A stretch of DNA of 64,000 bases from Clostridia bacterium (GCA_017466365.1 JAFTUG010000013.1:1-64000); one strand, 5' to 3'. Positions 43,913-53,132 are shown, counted from the stretch's first letter. Numbers and translations are program-made. The notes: generated from the sequence alone by a model not told the origin.

Positions 43913-43999
43913 ATGAAGGTTTTCGAGATGACGTATCAAATAATTACGGTAGAGAAATTAAAAGAGCGGTCAGTAAAAAGTGTTGTTAAACATGTGTAA
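43913..43999 (+). pseudogene. 5' remnant of an M3 oligopeptidase (pepF-like) gene
   Basis: The 28-codon reading frame MKVFEMTYQIITVEKLKERS... matches the start of the M3 peptidase gene at 53308 (MKVSEMPYQRITVEEFKEQA): about 12 differences over the first 57 bases by eye. The match extends 26 bases upstream, including TTAAATATTC at identical distance from the ATG. Similarity stops abruptly after about codon 19. No usable Shine-Dalgarno remains (GAATAATAA instead of GGAAGGGG). It marks the left edge of the sigma/LRR block. Confidence 0.65.
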
Positions 44000-44025
44000 G
44001 TAAACGCCAATTTATATATTAAAAG

Positions 44026-44064
44026 AACTCGGAATGCAATGTTGATATGCACTCCGAGTTTTTT
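44026..44064. terminator. Terminator hairpin, CTCGGARTGCA family
   Basis: AACTCGGAATGCA ... TGCACTCCGAGTT flanked by A-rich and T-rich runs; it ends the sigma-LRR gene on the minus strand. Confidence 0.8.
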
Positions 44065-45838
44065 ATATTAAACTAAAATTAATTCCGTTAGCAACAGCAA
44101 AATCATGTGCTGCAGAACCTTCTTTACATCTTATCGTCAAAGAGCCGCAGCCGTCAAATGCATCATCTGAAATTGATGTTACACTTGCCGGAATTGTAAT
44201 TGTCTGCAAAGAAGAGCATTGTGCAAATGCTTCATCGTTGATTGTTATTGTTCCGTTTGGAACGGATATGTCAGTAAGGCTTGTACATCCGTAGAATGCG
44301 CCTATTCCTATCTGTTCAAGTGATGACGGAAGAGATACCGAAGTCAGCGAAGTGCAATCGGCAAAAGCTTCCTGACCTATTTGTGTTACTGATGACGGCA
44401 GAGAAACAGATTTAATATCCGTGTTTCCGGCGAATGCTCCTGAACCTATTGCGGTTATGCTGTTTGAACCGATGCTTGAAGGAATTGAAACATTTGAGTC
44501 GCTGCCTGTATATTCCGTGATTACTCCGCCGGAAGAACTGTAGTTGTTTTCGGGAGAGGTAGTCGGCGGATTTGTAGTAGTTGGTTTTGTTGTGGTGATT
44601 TTTTGGGTTGTAGTTTCCTTAATGGTAGTAGACGGTGCGGTTGTGGTAGTATGTTTTGTTGTTGTGGTTGATGCAAGTGTTGTTGTCGGTTTCGTTGCAG
44701 TAGTAGATGCTTTTGCGGTTGTTTGTTTTTGTGTTGCGGTTTTTGAAGCTTGAATTGTGGAATTTGCAGCTGTTGTCTGTGTTGTGTTCTGCGATGTGCT
44801 CGGTGATGTTGGTTCGGTTGTTGAAATGAAGGTTGATGAAACCAACGATGTAAATTCCGCTGTGGTTAAAATTTCGGTAATAATTTCCGGAACAGTACAG
44901 CTTTCTTCCGTTTTATATGTTGTTGAATGGATTGTGGTGCTTTCTGCAATCTTATTATCGATATGTTTTTTTACGGCAACAGTTCCGCCTACTGCAACCG
45001 AGCCTGCAACTGCTATTGCCGTTGCTTTTACAGCTATTGATGCAGCTGCTGTTGCGGCAACGGATGATGCGGCGCTTGTCCCTGATGTTGCTGATACTGC
45101 GATTGCGGCTGTTGTACCTGCGGCAGAAGCTGCACCTGCTGTTGATGCTGCGCCCGAAACTGAAGCGATTATGCTTTCAGAAATTGCGGCGGGAACAACG
45201 ATGTTTTCTGCCTGATATGACAAAAGGGAAAGAATAACGGGAATTGCACCGATACCAAAGAGTGTCGGATCTTTTTTGCGAAGTTTATCAAATTCTTTTT
45301 CAATCTGCTTTCTGCCGTTATGCAATCTGCTTTTTACGGTTCCCAAAGGTATGTTCAATATTTCGGAGATTTCATTCAGGTTTTTATCTTCAAAATGAAA
45401 AAGTATTATGCAAGTGCGTACTTCCGGTGAAAGTAAGTCGAGAATATCCGATATGCTTTTTCTCAATTCCTCACGTTCCATGTATTCCTGCGGAACGGGC
45501 TGTTTCCATTCTTCGGAGTGCTCATCGGCTTTATTTTTGAAGAAAATAATCGGAGCATGAATTCTCTGTTCCTTTTTTATGTAGTTTTTACATTCGTTTT
45601 CAACGATTGTTTTTATCCAGCTTTCAAAGCTCTCGGGATTTTTTAGCTCCGGCAGCTTTTGATATGCTTTGATGTAAGAGTTCTGCAAAACATCTTCGAT
45701 ATCTTCGCGGCTTTTCAGCAGAAAGCTTGCAGTTTGATATGCAGTTTTTGATGTGAGCTGATAAAGTTTTTCAAAAGCGGAGTTATCGCCGCTTATCGCA
45801 TCGTTTATCAGCTTTGAAAAGTCAACCGTTTCTTTCAT
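44063..45838 (-). CDS. Sigma-70 (ECF-like) factor fused to TM segment, Thr-rich stalk and LRR domain
   Basis: 591 residues. Residues about 10-90 are sigma region 2 ('FEKLYQLTSKTAYQTASFLL', 'EDVLQNSYIKAYQKL') and 130-188 region 4 ('LNEISEILNIPLGTVKSRLH'). Then come a hydrophobic stretch (193-215), an Ala/Ser-rich zone, a probable TM helix (about 267-289, followed by KKH), a Ser/Thr-rich linker (about 295-440) and a BspA-type LRR_5 domain (about 440-575, 'ITAIGSGAFAGNTDIKSVSL', repeated LPSSVTQIG-type units). Clostridial sigma factors with a membrane tail exist; an LRR sensor on the end is unusual. If the LRR is outside, binding could control release of the sigma domain. Topology is not certain: two TM segments would put it inside. 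CGGAGG precedes the ATG. Confidence 0.85.
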   Translation of the reverse strand: MKETVDFSKLINDAISGDNSAFEKLYQLTSKTAYQTASFLLKSREDIEDVLQNSYIKAYQKLPELKNPESFESWIKTIVENECKNYIKKEQRIHAPIIFFKNKADEHSEEWKQPVPQEYMEREELRKSISDILDLLSPEVRTCIILFHFEDKNLNEISEILNIPLGTVKSRLHNGRKQIEKEFDKLRKKDPTLFGIGAIPVILSLLSYQAENIVVPAAISESIIASVSGAASTAGAASAAGTTAAIAVSATSGTSAASSVAATAAASIAVKATAIAVAGSVAVGGTVAVKKHIDNKIAESTTIHSTTYKTEESCTVPEIITEILTTAEFTSLVSSTFISTTEPTSPSTSQNTTQTTAANSTIQASKTATQKQTTAKASTTATKPTTTLASTTTTKHTTTTAPSTTIKETTTQKITTTKPTTTNPPTTSPENNYSSSGGVITEYTGSDSNVSIPSSIGSNSITAIGSGAFAGNTDIKSVSLPSSVTQIGQEAFADCTSLTSVSLPSSLEQIGIGAFYGCTSLTDISVPNGTITINDEAFAQCSSLQTITIPASVTSISDDAFDGCGSLTIRCKEGSAAHDFAVANGINFSLI

Positions 45839-45854
45839 TGCAGCCTCCGTTAGA

Positions 45855-45909
45855 TTTCATCTTACAAAATATAACATAATCCGCAGTTTCTATCAACAAT
45901 AAGATGAAA
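45855..45909. repeat. Inverted repeat flanking the sigma-LRR promoter
   Basis: TTTCATCTTA (45855-45864) and its exact complement TAAGATGAAA (45900-45909) bracket the -10/-35 region of the sigma-LRR gene. A possible operator. Confidence 0.6.
45868..45896 (-). promoter_or_regulatory. Sigma-A-type promoter for the sigma-LRR gene
   Basis: Minus strand TTGATA (45896-45891), 17-base spacer, TATATT (45873-45868), 30 bases before the ATG. Confidence 0.65.
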
Positions 45910-45940
45910 AATAAAACTTTGAAAATTTTTGAAAAACAGT

Positions 45941-45967
45941 GAACTTTTTTACAGAAACAGTTGTCTA
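45941..45967 (+). promoter_or_regulatory. Candidate ECF-type promoter for the LRR surface-protein gene
   Basis: GAACTT (45941-45946), 16 bases, GTCTA (45963-45967) matches the general GAAC-N16-GTC pattern of ECF sigma promoters. It lies between the divergent sigma-LRR gene and the 1193-residue LRR protein. Confidence 0.45.
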
Positions 45968-46005
45968 TATTTATAAAAGAGTGGATAAGGAGAGCGATTT
46001 ATATG

Positions 46006-46033
46006 TTGTGATATGGTAAAACCCTATTATAAT
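46006..46033 (+). promoter_or_regulatory. Candidate vegetative promoter for the LRR surface-protein gene
   Basis: TTGTGA 46006-46011, 16-base spacer, TATAAT 46028-46033, 26 bases before the ATG. Confidence 0.55.
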
Positions 46034-46059
46034 GTGAATATAATATTTGGAGGACTACT

Positions 46060-49000
46060 ATGAAAAAACAAATAAAGAAAGTTTTATCCGGTTTTTTAGT
46101 GATTGCGGTTTTGGTTACAACCGTTGTTACAGTAAAGGCAACTCAATCAAGATATTGGAATTATAACACCAATTATACTCTCACGGGCAACGGTGCAACT
46201 GATATGGTTAATGTTGCTGTTGCACAGCTTGGACGTTCGGGTTCAAGTTTAGGATATTCCGAGGCATGGTGTGCTGACTTCGTTGGTGACTGCGCGATTC
46301 TTGCCGGAGTGAGTTCTCAAGTTCCGCTTCATGGCGGAGTATCTTATCTTAAAGATGCAATAGTAAACGCAGGCGGAAGGCAAGTGTACGACAGACAGCC
46401 GGGCGATATTCTTTTCTATTATTGTAACTCTTGCGGATGTTATGTTCATGTTGGTATAGTATTAGATGGTACATATTCTATAGAAGGAAACGTGAATTCA
46501 CAGGTGTATAAAGTTGGAGGTCAGTATAATTACTATATAGATGCAAGCGGACACTCTGTTAATGATGTTATTTCTTGCGTATATATCAGACCGAACTATA
46601 CATTGTTTGCCAACATTGGCGAAGATTTTTATGCAACATTTTTGAACAAAGCTTTCTGGAAGCCTATATCGGTAAAGAGAGGCAACGGTGTTACCATTGA
46701 AACCGAAGACGGAAAATCAACGCAGAAATGGCGTTTTACCCGTCAAAGCGACGGTGCGTATGTTATAAGGTCATGTTATAACGGAAAATGCTTGGAAATG
46801 ACCGACGGTATCAGAGAAAACAGCGGCATTCAGGTTACAGCTCAAAATGATTTCTGGGGCGGAAATTATCAGCAATGGTATGTAATTCCTTACGGAACAG
46901 ACAATTCATATATTATCCAAAACAAACACTATTATGATGAAAACTGGGTTCTCGATCTTTCCAACATCGATCCGAGTGACGGCAATGATATAATAATATA
47001 TCAAAGAAATAATAGCGATGCTCAAATTTGGAGCATATATTCAGCCGATGATGTTCAGCTTAAGCCGACAACTCTGACAGCAACCGTTAATTCGCCCGAT
47101 GTAACATTCACATGGGACGAAGTATTTGGTGAATCATCTTATGATGTTAAGATTTGGAAGGGTGAAGCATGGGACGGAGATCCTTACAAAGTAATATGGA
47201 ACACAGAATCGGGCTGCACCGTTGAACTTCCTGCAGGCACATACAGTGCTTATGTTGATGCTTGCGACTATTTTCAGTGCTTTATGAGCAATGTTGTTAC
47301 ATTCACCGTAGAAGAACCTGAAAAGGTGAGCGGTTATTATACCTATGAGGTTGATGAAAACGGCAATGCAACTATTATAAGGTGTGATCCTTCAATAAGC
47401 GGAGATATAACCGTACCGCAGACATTGGACGGATATCCGGTAACTAAAATAGGCAGTGCGGCTTTTCAAGGGTGTAAAAATATTACAGGAATTACCGTTT
47501 TGGAAAACGTTACTTCTATGGGAATGGCCGTATTTGACGAATGTGTTTCCTTGAAGTACGCTAATATTATGGCTGACGGAAATACTCTTAACCCATTTTA
47601 TCATAATTATGTTTTCCGTAAGTGTAGCAATCTTGAAACCGTATATTTACATAACACAAATTTGGCTTCATATGATATGTTTTATGTTAATTTTCATGAT
47701 TGTTATAAACTTATGAAAATTGAGTTTGCACCAGAGAACCCTTATTTTAAAACTGTAGACGGTGTTGTTTATTCAAAAGACGGCTCGACTCTTTGGTATG
47801 TTCCTAACGGAATTACGGATGAAGCATATTATGTTCCTGAAACAGTAACCGAAATAGCAGATGGAGCATTTTGTGACTGTATTAACATAAAAGACATTTA
47901 TATTTATGGTGCGGAAACTGTAATAAGCAGAAAATATCAAATGAATATTGGATATAAAACAAAATACTTTAATACTAACGTTTGGACAGGATATACTGAA
48001 AAACTTGACTATGTAACAATTCATGCAAAATCCGATTCACTTGCAAAAGAATATGCAGATAAACACGGAATAAATTTTGTTGAGCTTACAGAAAATCCGA
48101 CCACCGATTTGAGCTTGTTTACATATGAAATATCAAACGGTGAGGTAACACTTTTATCATGCAATTCAGAAGCAAAGGGCGAAATTATAATTCCTTCCGA
48201 AATTGAGGGCTGCCCCGTAACTGTTATAGGCGATTATTGTTTCTATAATTGCAGTCAAATATCAAACCTTGTTATTCCCGATACGGTAACAACCATCGGC
48301 AGCTATGCTTTCGGATGCGAATATGATTTTGATTCGGAAGAAACTTTTGAAGCTGTTTTTATTCCTGCAAGCGTTACGAGCATAGGCTATAATGCCTTTT
48401 ATGAGTGCGACAGTCTGAAAGAAATAATTGTAAGCGGAGATAATCTTTGTTATTCAAGTGATGAATACGGTGTTCTTTTCAACAAGGACAAAACCGAGCT
48501 TATCTGCTATCCGAAAGACTGTGAACAGAAAAATTATGAGATTCCTAACACCGTACAGAGATTGTCAGCTTGTGCTTTTCAGGGTGCGAATGTTGAGTAT
48601 ATTTCTATCCCTGAAAGTGTTTCTGAAATTGCAACAGACTCATTTTTCACTAATTTAAAAGGCATATCTGTTGACAGCAACAACTCATATTTTTCAAGTG
48701 ACGACTGCGGTGTTTTGTTTAACAAAGATAAAACCAAGCTTATACGTTACCCTGCATTAAGCGACAGAACAGGCTATAAGGTGCCCGAAAGTGTTGTTGA
48801 ACTTGAAATATGTGCTTTTGATGATTCCCAAAACCTTGTGAGCATTGAACTTCCCGATAACATAGAAGAAATCGGATATTGCACATTTAATGGATGTGTT
48901 AATTTGAAAAATATAACACTTCCAAAGAACTTGAAAGTAATAGGTGAATATGCATTCCAGAACTGTAAAAATCTTGAAAATTTTGTTATTCCCTATGGTG

Positions 49001-49641
49001 TTGAAAAATTGGGATATTATACGTTCAGGTGGTCTGAAAACATAGAGTATGTGCATATTACGGAAGATACAACTTCCATAGGTGAAAATATCCTTGACGA
49101 AATTGAAGGAAATGTATATATTTGCTCTGATACGGAAGATTGCTATGCCAAGGAATATGCAGAACAATACGGTTATGAATTCAGGATTTGCGATGGACAC
49201 GGATTAACCAAACCGGGTGAGCCTGACAAACCCGATTTGCCCGATAACCCTGATGTGCCTGACGAGCCTGACACACCGACTTTCCTTTCTGGTTTGATTC
49301 TTACTCCCAGTCAAACAACAGTCAGATACGGAGACAGCATCATCCTTCACGTGGATGCAGCAACGGTTCCGCAGGGCGGATATGTTGTCTGGGAAGCAAG
49401 TAACGATAATTTTGAAATTATTGAGGTTTCGGATGACGGCTTAACCTGCACTATAACCCCGAAATCAAGCGGTGATACAACATTTACTGCAAATGTTTAT
49501 AATGCAGATGGAAAAACAGTATGCAGTGATGTGCAGGATATGACCTCAAAAGCAAGCATTTGGGATAAAATAATTGCATTCTTCAAAACGATATTCGGTT
49601 TATCTAAAACCATTCCCCAGGTTTTCAGAGGAGTTTTTTGA
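46060..49641 (+). CDS. Large secreted protein: CHAP-like amidase, ricin-type lectin, LRR_5 repeats, Ig-like domain
   Basis: 1193 residues. Signal peptide (1-28). At about 45-180 is a CHAP/NlpC-like domain with Cys in 'SEAWCADFVGDCA' and His in 'YVHVGIVLDG', likely a peptidoglycan amidase. At about 190-325 a ricin-B-type lectin ('NGKCLEM', 'DAQIWSI'), then an Fn3-like segment (about 335-420). Two blocks of BspA-type LRR (about 440-680 and 700-1040: 'IGSAAFQGCKNITGITVLEN', 'FNKDKTELI'-type inserts), a Pro/Asp linker 'PDKPDLPDNPDVPDEPD', an Ig-like domain and an amphipathic tail 'SIWDKIIAFFKTIFGL'. It has no sortase motif. It is divergent from the LRR-bearing sigma factor, which probably senses or regulates it. 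TTGGAGG precedes the ATG. Confidence 0.82.
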   Translation: MKKQIKKVLSGFLVIAVLVTTVVTVKATQSRYWNYNTNYTLTGNGATDMVNVAVAQLGRSGSSLGYSEAWCADFVGDCAILAGVSSQVPLHGGVSYLKDAIVNAGGRQVYDRQPGDILFYYCNSCGCYVHVGIVLDGTYSIEGNVNSQVYKVGGQYNYYIDASGHSVNDVISCVYIRPNYTLFANIGEDFYATFLNKAFWKPISVKRGNGVTIETEDGKSTQKWRFTRQSDGAYVIRSCYNGKCLEMTDGIRENSGIQVTAQNDFWGGNYQQWYVIPYGTDNSYIIQNKHYYDENWVLDLSNIDPSDGNDIIIYQRNNSDAQIWSIYSADDVQLKPTTLTATVNSPDVTFTWDEVFGESSYDVKIWKGEAWDGDPYKVIWNTESGCTVELPAGTYSAYVDACDYFQCFMSNVVTFTVEEPEKVSGYYTYEVDENGNATIIRCDPSISGDITVPQTLDGYPVTKIGSAAFQGCKNITGITVLENVTSMGMAVFDECVSLKYANIMADGNTLNPFYHNYVFRKCSNLETVYLHNTNLASYDMFYVNFHDCYKLMKIEFAPENPYFKTVDGVVYSKDGSTLWYVPNGITDEAYYVPETVTEIADGAFCDCINIKDIYIYGAETVISRKYQMNIGYKTKYFNTNVWTGYTEKLDYVTIHAKSDSLAKEYADKHGINFVELTENPTTDLSLFTYEISNGEVTLLSCNSEAKGEIIIPSEIEGCPVTVIGDYCFYNCSQISNLVIPDTVTTIGSYAFGCEYDFDSEETFEAVFIPASVTSIGYNAFYECDSLKEIIVSGDNLCYSSDEYGVLFNKDKTELICYPKDCEQKNYEIPNTVQRLSACAFQGANVEYISIPESVSEIATDSFFTNLKGISVDSNNSYFSSDDCGVLFNKDKTKLIRYPALSDRTGYKVPESVVELEICAFDDSQNLVSIELPDNIEEIGYCTFNGCVNLKNITLPKNLKVIGEYAFQNCKNLENFVIPYGVEKLGYYTFRWSENIEYVHITEDTTSIGENILDEIEGNVYICSDTEDCYAKEYAEQYGYEFRICDGHGLTKPGEPDKPDLPDNPDVPDEPDTPTFLSGLILTPSQTTVRYGDSIILHVDAATVPQGGYVVWEASNDNFEIIEVSDDGLTCTITPKSSGDTTFTANVYNADGKTVCSDVQDMTSKASIWDKIIAFFKTIFGLSKTIPQVFRGVF

Positions 49642-49651
49642 TAAAAACAAG

Positions 49652-49677
49652 TACGGCAGGAGTTTTCTTCTGCCGTA
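49652..49677 (+). terminator. Hairpin between the two LRR genes
   Basis: TACGGCAG / CTGCCGTA without a strong T run, a weak terminator or processing site. Confidence 0.45.
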
Positions 49678-49697
49678 TGATTTATAATAATATCTGA

Positions 49698-49726
49698 TTG
49701 AAAAATGTTTGTTGTTACGATATAAT
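49698..49726 (+). promoter_or_regulatory. Sigma-A-type promoter for second LRR gene
   Basis: TTGAAA 49698-49703, 17 bases, TATAAT 49721-49726, 31 bases before the start codon. Confidence 0.65.
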
Positions 49727-49757
49727 TTAATTTGACAAAATAAAAAGGGGTGTTTGC

Positions 49758-52700
49758 TTGAAAAAGGCTGTTTCAATATTTCTTTTAATAGCGGTTATTA
49801 TTGCGCAGGTTGCCTTTGTTTTGCCTGTGCTGTCGATTAAATCCGAAGCGACGGAAACCGAAAACAAGTGCGGTGACAGTATAACCTGGACCGTTGATAC
49901 AGCATCGGGGGTGCTGATTCTTGAAGGTGCAGGTAAAACATATGAGTATAAATCGGGAAATGCCCCATGGGATAAATATGCAGGTTACATAACGGATATT
50001 GTTGTTTCCGAAGGTATAACCCATTTGCTCGAAGGAACCTTCAACAAGCTTAACAAAGCTGTAAATCTTACTTTGCCTTCAACAATTGAGGAAATATATA
50101 CAACCGCCGGTATGCCATGCCTTGAAAACATAGATTTTTCAAACGGTAAAACCCTTTATTATGTTCCCGATTCGTTTTGCGACAAGAGTGTGTGGTATAA
50201 AAATATTCCCGATGGCTCTTTGATTTATTTCGGTTCTTTACTTTTCGGATTTAAGGGCGATATTCCCGAAAACACTTCAATCGAAATCGCAGACGGAACA
50301 ACCGTTATAAGAGAAAAAGCTTTTTATAATAAAACAAATATAGTTGATGTCGTTTTTCCGTATTCATTGAAATATATAGGCTTCGGTGCATTTTATAACA
50401 GCGGTTGGTACAATTCTCAACCTGACGGATTGGTTTATGCGGGAAGCATGCTTCTTTCTTACAAAGGGACAATGCCCTCAACGGAAAAGGTTTGTTCAAT
50501 AAAAGAAGGCACAAAAGGAATTGCCGCATATGCGTTTAACGATAACAAGGTTATAACAGAAATAACCATACCCTCAACAGTTGAGGAAATAGGTGTGCAA
50601 GCTTTCAGTCAGTGCCTTAACCTGTCAAAAGTAACAATAGAAAAAGAAAGCGTTTTAAAAAAGATTCATAAAAGCGCTTTTTACGGATGTTTTGAAGTGA
50701 AGGACTTCCAAATTCCCGAAACCGTTGTTGAAATAGGCGATGAAGCATTTACTGTTACAGGATTAAAGTATGTATATATTCCTGCAAGTGTTGAAAAACT
50801 TGATGGCGCATTTTCGTTAAGCTCGAGAGTAGAATTTTTTGAAGTGTCAGCTGATAATTTAAATTATTGCTCGGATTCAGACGGCGTTATTTTCAGCAAG
50901 GATAAGACGATTTTATATAATGTTCCTGCCAAAATCGGTAAAACAGAATATGTGGTTCCTTCAGGAGTCCGCTATATCTTTGATAAAGCATTCGGCTACA
51001 CCAATCTTGAAAAGATTATATTTAACGATGAACTTCAAGGAACGGGAGAAGCACTTTTCTCCTACTGCAGAAATTTACATTGTCTGGATTGGGGCAAAGG
51101 CTTAAAAGTTATTTGCAAAAACATGTTCTATAACGCAAACAAGTTAAAAGAAATTGTGATTCCGAGAAGTATAAAACGCATAGAAGCAGGGGGATTGTAT
51201 TCTTACGCAGCAGAAAAAATATATATTCTCTCGGAGGATGTTGTTTTTGAAGGCAGATCAACAACGAATTCCAAAACGGTAATCCATTGCTACACAAATT
51301 CAACAGCACAGAAACATGCAGAAGAATACGGAATAAGCTATGTGCTTTTTGATGATGAGCACTATACCGCCAAGACAGATGAATTGATTGCTAAAGCAAA
51401 TGGAGTCTTCAGACCAAATTACACCGATGAAAGTCTTGCGGAGCTTGATGCTGTATTAGCAAAAATTAATTTGGAAGCAGAAGGTCTTACCCAATATCAG
51501 ATTGATGATTGGAGCGAAGAACTCGAAAACGCCATTAATAATCTAAAAGTAAAAACTGCGGATTTTTCTGAAGTTGATGAAGCAATAAAAACTGCGGAGT
51601 CAATCGACCGCAGCCTTTATACGGAAGAATCTCTTGCAAATTTAGATTCTGCAATTAATGCTGTTGACAGAACGGTAAATAATAACGAAGCGGTTTCAGC
51701 TTATGCCAAGGCGATTGAAGAGGCAATATCTGCTCTTGAATTTAAGCCTGCTGATTATACATCGGTTAACAGTGTTAAATCACAAATTGAGGTAATTAAT
51801 CGTCAGCTTTACACAGCCGAAAGCCTTGCAGAGCTTGACAATGCTGTTGCGGCAGTTGATTACAGCCTGACGATTGATAAGCAATTTATGGTTGATGAAT
51901 GGGTAAACAGTATTGAAAATGCAATAAAAAACCTTGAATACCTTCCTGCCGATTATTCAGCGGTTAATGCAGAAATCAATAAAACGGAAAAGCTTGACAG
52001 GCGTTTTTATTCACAGGTTTCTCTAATTGCCCTTGATACTGCTGTGAATTCGGTTGAATACGGCTTGAATATAACCGAACAAGCCAAAGTTGATGCTTTT
52101 GCAAAATCAATTTCAGATGCAATTTTTGCATTGCAATATGCTTCAATAGTGCTTCGCCATGAACCTTGCGGAGTTATTGTTTCCGCAACAACAAAAGAAA
52201 TAAAGCCTGATACGATACTTGCCGTTGAAGAAGGTGATCCGTCAAATTATGAGGGTACGAATTTTGCTGTTGGCGGCTCGATAAGGAGCTTGCATTTTTA
52301 TGATATCAATCTTGTTTATGAAACGGCGATTGTTCAGCCCGACGGTACTGTAACGGTGAAAATCAAGCTTTCAGATGGTGTTGACCCGAAAAAATGCAAA
52401 GTTTATCATGTTACGGAAGATATTGTCAATCCTCTTGTTCGTTTTGCAAGCACGATTGACGGCAACTACATAGTGTTTGAAACTGATCACTTCAGCGAAT
52501 TTGCAGTTATTGAGGTTGAAACGGTTCTTGACGGAATAGAAATATCAGCAATGCCTGATAAAACAGATTACGGTATCGGTGAACAGCTTGACTTAACAGG
52601 GCTGAAGGTAGTTGCTCATTACAGTGACGGCACAAGCAAAGATATAGGCGATTATAATGTCGGAATGGTAAATCTTAATTCCATAGGTGAAAAGAAAGTA

Positions 52701-53132
52701 ACCGTATACTATACCTTTGGTTCAATAACAAAAACTGCGGAGTTTGAAATAAACGTTTCAGCGGAAAAATGCTCTGCGGATATTACCCAAAACGGAAAAT
52801 CCGTTGAAAGAATCAATAATAAGCTCAATCTTTTTGCGCTCTACACAAAAGCATCAATTCAGCTTGACTGCGATATAAAGAATGCTGAAGGATGCACGGT
52901 CCGTTGGTCATCAGATAATTCAAAGGTTATTGTTGACGAAAACGGAAGAGTAACCTGCAAGGGCCTTTTTGGAGCAAAGAAAGCAAATATAACCGTTGAG
53001 GTTGTTGATGAAGCCGGAAATGTTCTTGTTAAAGATACTGTTTTCGTAATATTCTATAAGCTTTCATTTCAGCTTTCAAACACAATTTCACAGGCTGTCG
53101 GTTTCATAAAACAAAGCTTTGTTTTGTGGTAA
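49758..53132 (+). CDS. Large secreted LRR_5 protein with FIVAR and bacterial Ig repeats
   Basis: 1124 residues starting at TTG 49758, AAAGGGG about 8 bases before. Signal peptide (about 1-32). BspA-type LRR repeats to about residue 525 ('IPSTVEEIGVQAFSQCLNLS', 'VIFSKDKTILYNVPAKIG'). Four FIVAR-like helical repeats (about 540-795; 'YTEESLANLDSAINAVD', 'LYTAESLAELDNAVAAVD'). A beta domain, a Big_3-type domain (about 925-1005, 'YGIGEQLDLTGLKVVAHYSD'), a Big_2-like domain 'VRWSSDNSKVIVDENGRVTC', and a hydrophobic tail. Predicted cell-surface adhesin or glycan binder. The closest neighbours are the CHAP-LRR protein and the LRR-sigma factor, so the three form one module. Confidence 0.82.
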   Translation: MKKAVSIFLLIAVIIAQVAFVLPVLSIKSEATETENKCGDSITWTVDTASGVLILEGAGKTYEYKSGNAPWDKYAGYITDIVVSEGITHLLEGTFNKLNKAVNLTLPSTIEEIYTTAGMPCLENIDFSNGKTLYYVPDSFCDKSVWYKNIPDGSLIYFGSLLFGFKGDIPENTSIEIADGTTVIREKAFYNKTNIVDVVFPYSLKYIGFGAFYNSGWYNSQPDGLVYAGSMLLSYKGTMPSTEKVCSIKEGTKGIAAYAFNDNKVITEITIPSTVEEIGVQAFSQCLNLSKVTIEKESVLKKIHKSAFYGCFEVKDFQIPETVVEIGDEAFTVTGLKYVYIPASVEKLDGAFSLSSRVEFFEVSADNLNYCSDSDGVIFSKDKTILYNVPAKIGKTEYVVPSGVRYIFDKAFGYTNLEKIIFNDELQGTGEALFSYCRNLHCLDWGKGLKVICKNMFYNANKLKEIVIPRSIKRIEAGGLYSYAAEKIYILSEDVVFEGRSTTNSKTVIHCYTNSTAQKHAEEYGISYVLFDDEHYTAKTDELIAKANGVFRPNYTDESLAELDAVLAKINLEAEGLTQYQIDDWSEELENAINNLKVKTADFSEVDEAIKTAESIDRSLYTEESLANLDSAINAVDRTVNNNEAVSAYAKAIEEAISALEFKPADYTSVNSVKSQIEVINRQLYTAESLAELDNAVAAVDYSLTIDKQFMVDEWVNSIENAIKNLEYLPADYSAVNAEINKTEKLDRRFYSQVSLIALDTAVNSVEYGLNITEQAKVDAFAKSISDAIFALQYASIVLRHEPCGVIVSATTKEIKPDTILAVEEGDPSNYEGTNFAVGGSIRSLHFYDINLVYETAIVQPDGTVTVKIKLSDGVDPKKCKVYHVTEDIVNPLVRFASTIDGNYIVFETDHFSEFAVIEVETVLDGIEISAMPDKTDYGIGEQLDLTGLKVVAHYSDGTSKDIGDYNVGMVNLNSIGEKKVTVYYTFGSITKTAEFEINVSAEKCSADITQNGKSVERINNKLNLFALYTKASIQLDCDIKNAEGCTVRWSSDNSKVIVDENGRVTCKGLFGAKKANITVEVVDEAGNVLVKDTVFVIFYKLSFQLSNTISQAVGFIKQSFVLW

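Noticed and set aside
44757-45237. Plus-strand frames rich in Val/Ala/Leu opposite the sigma-LRR gene
   Set aside because: Mirror of the Thr/Ala-rich linker repeats; no ribosome-binding site.
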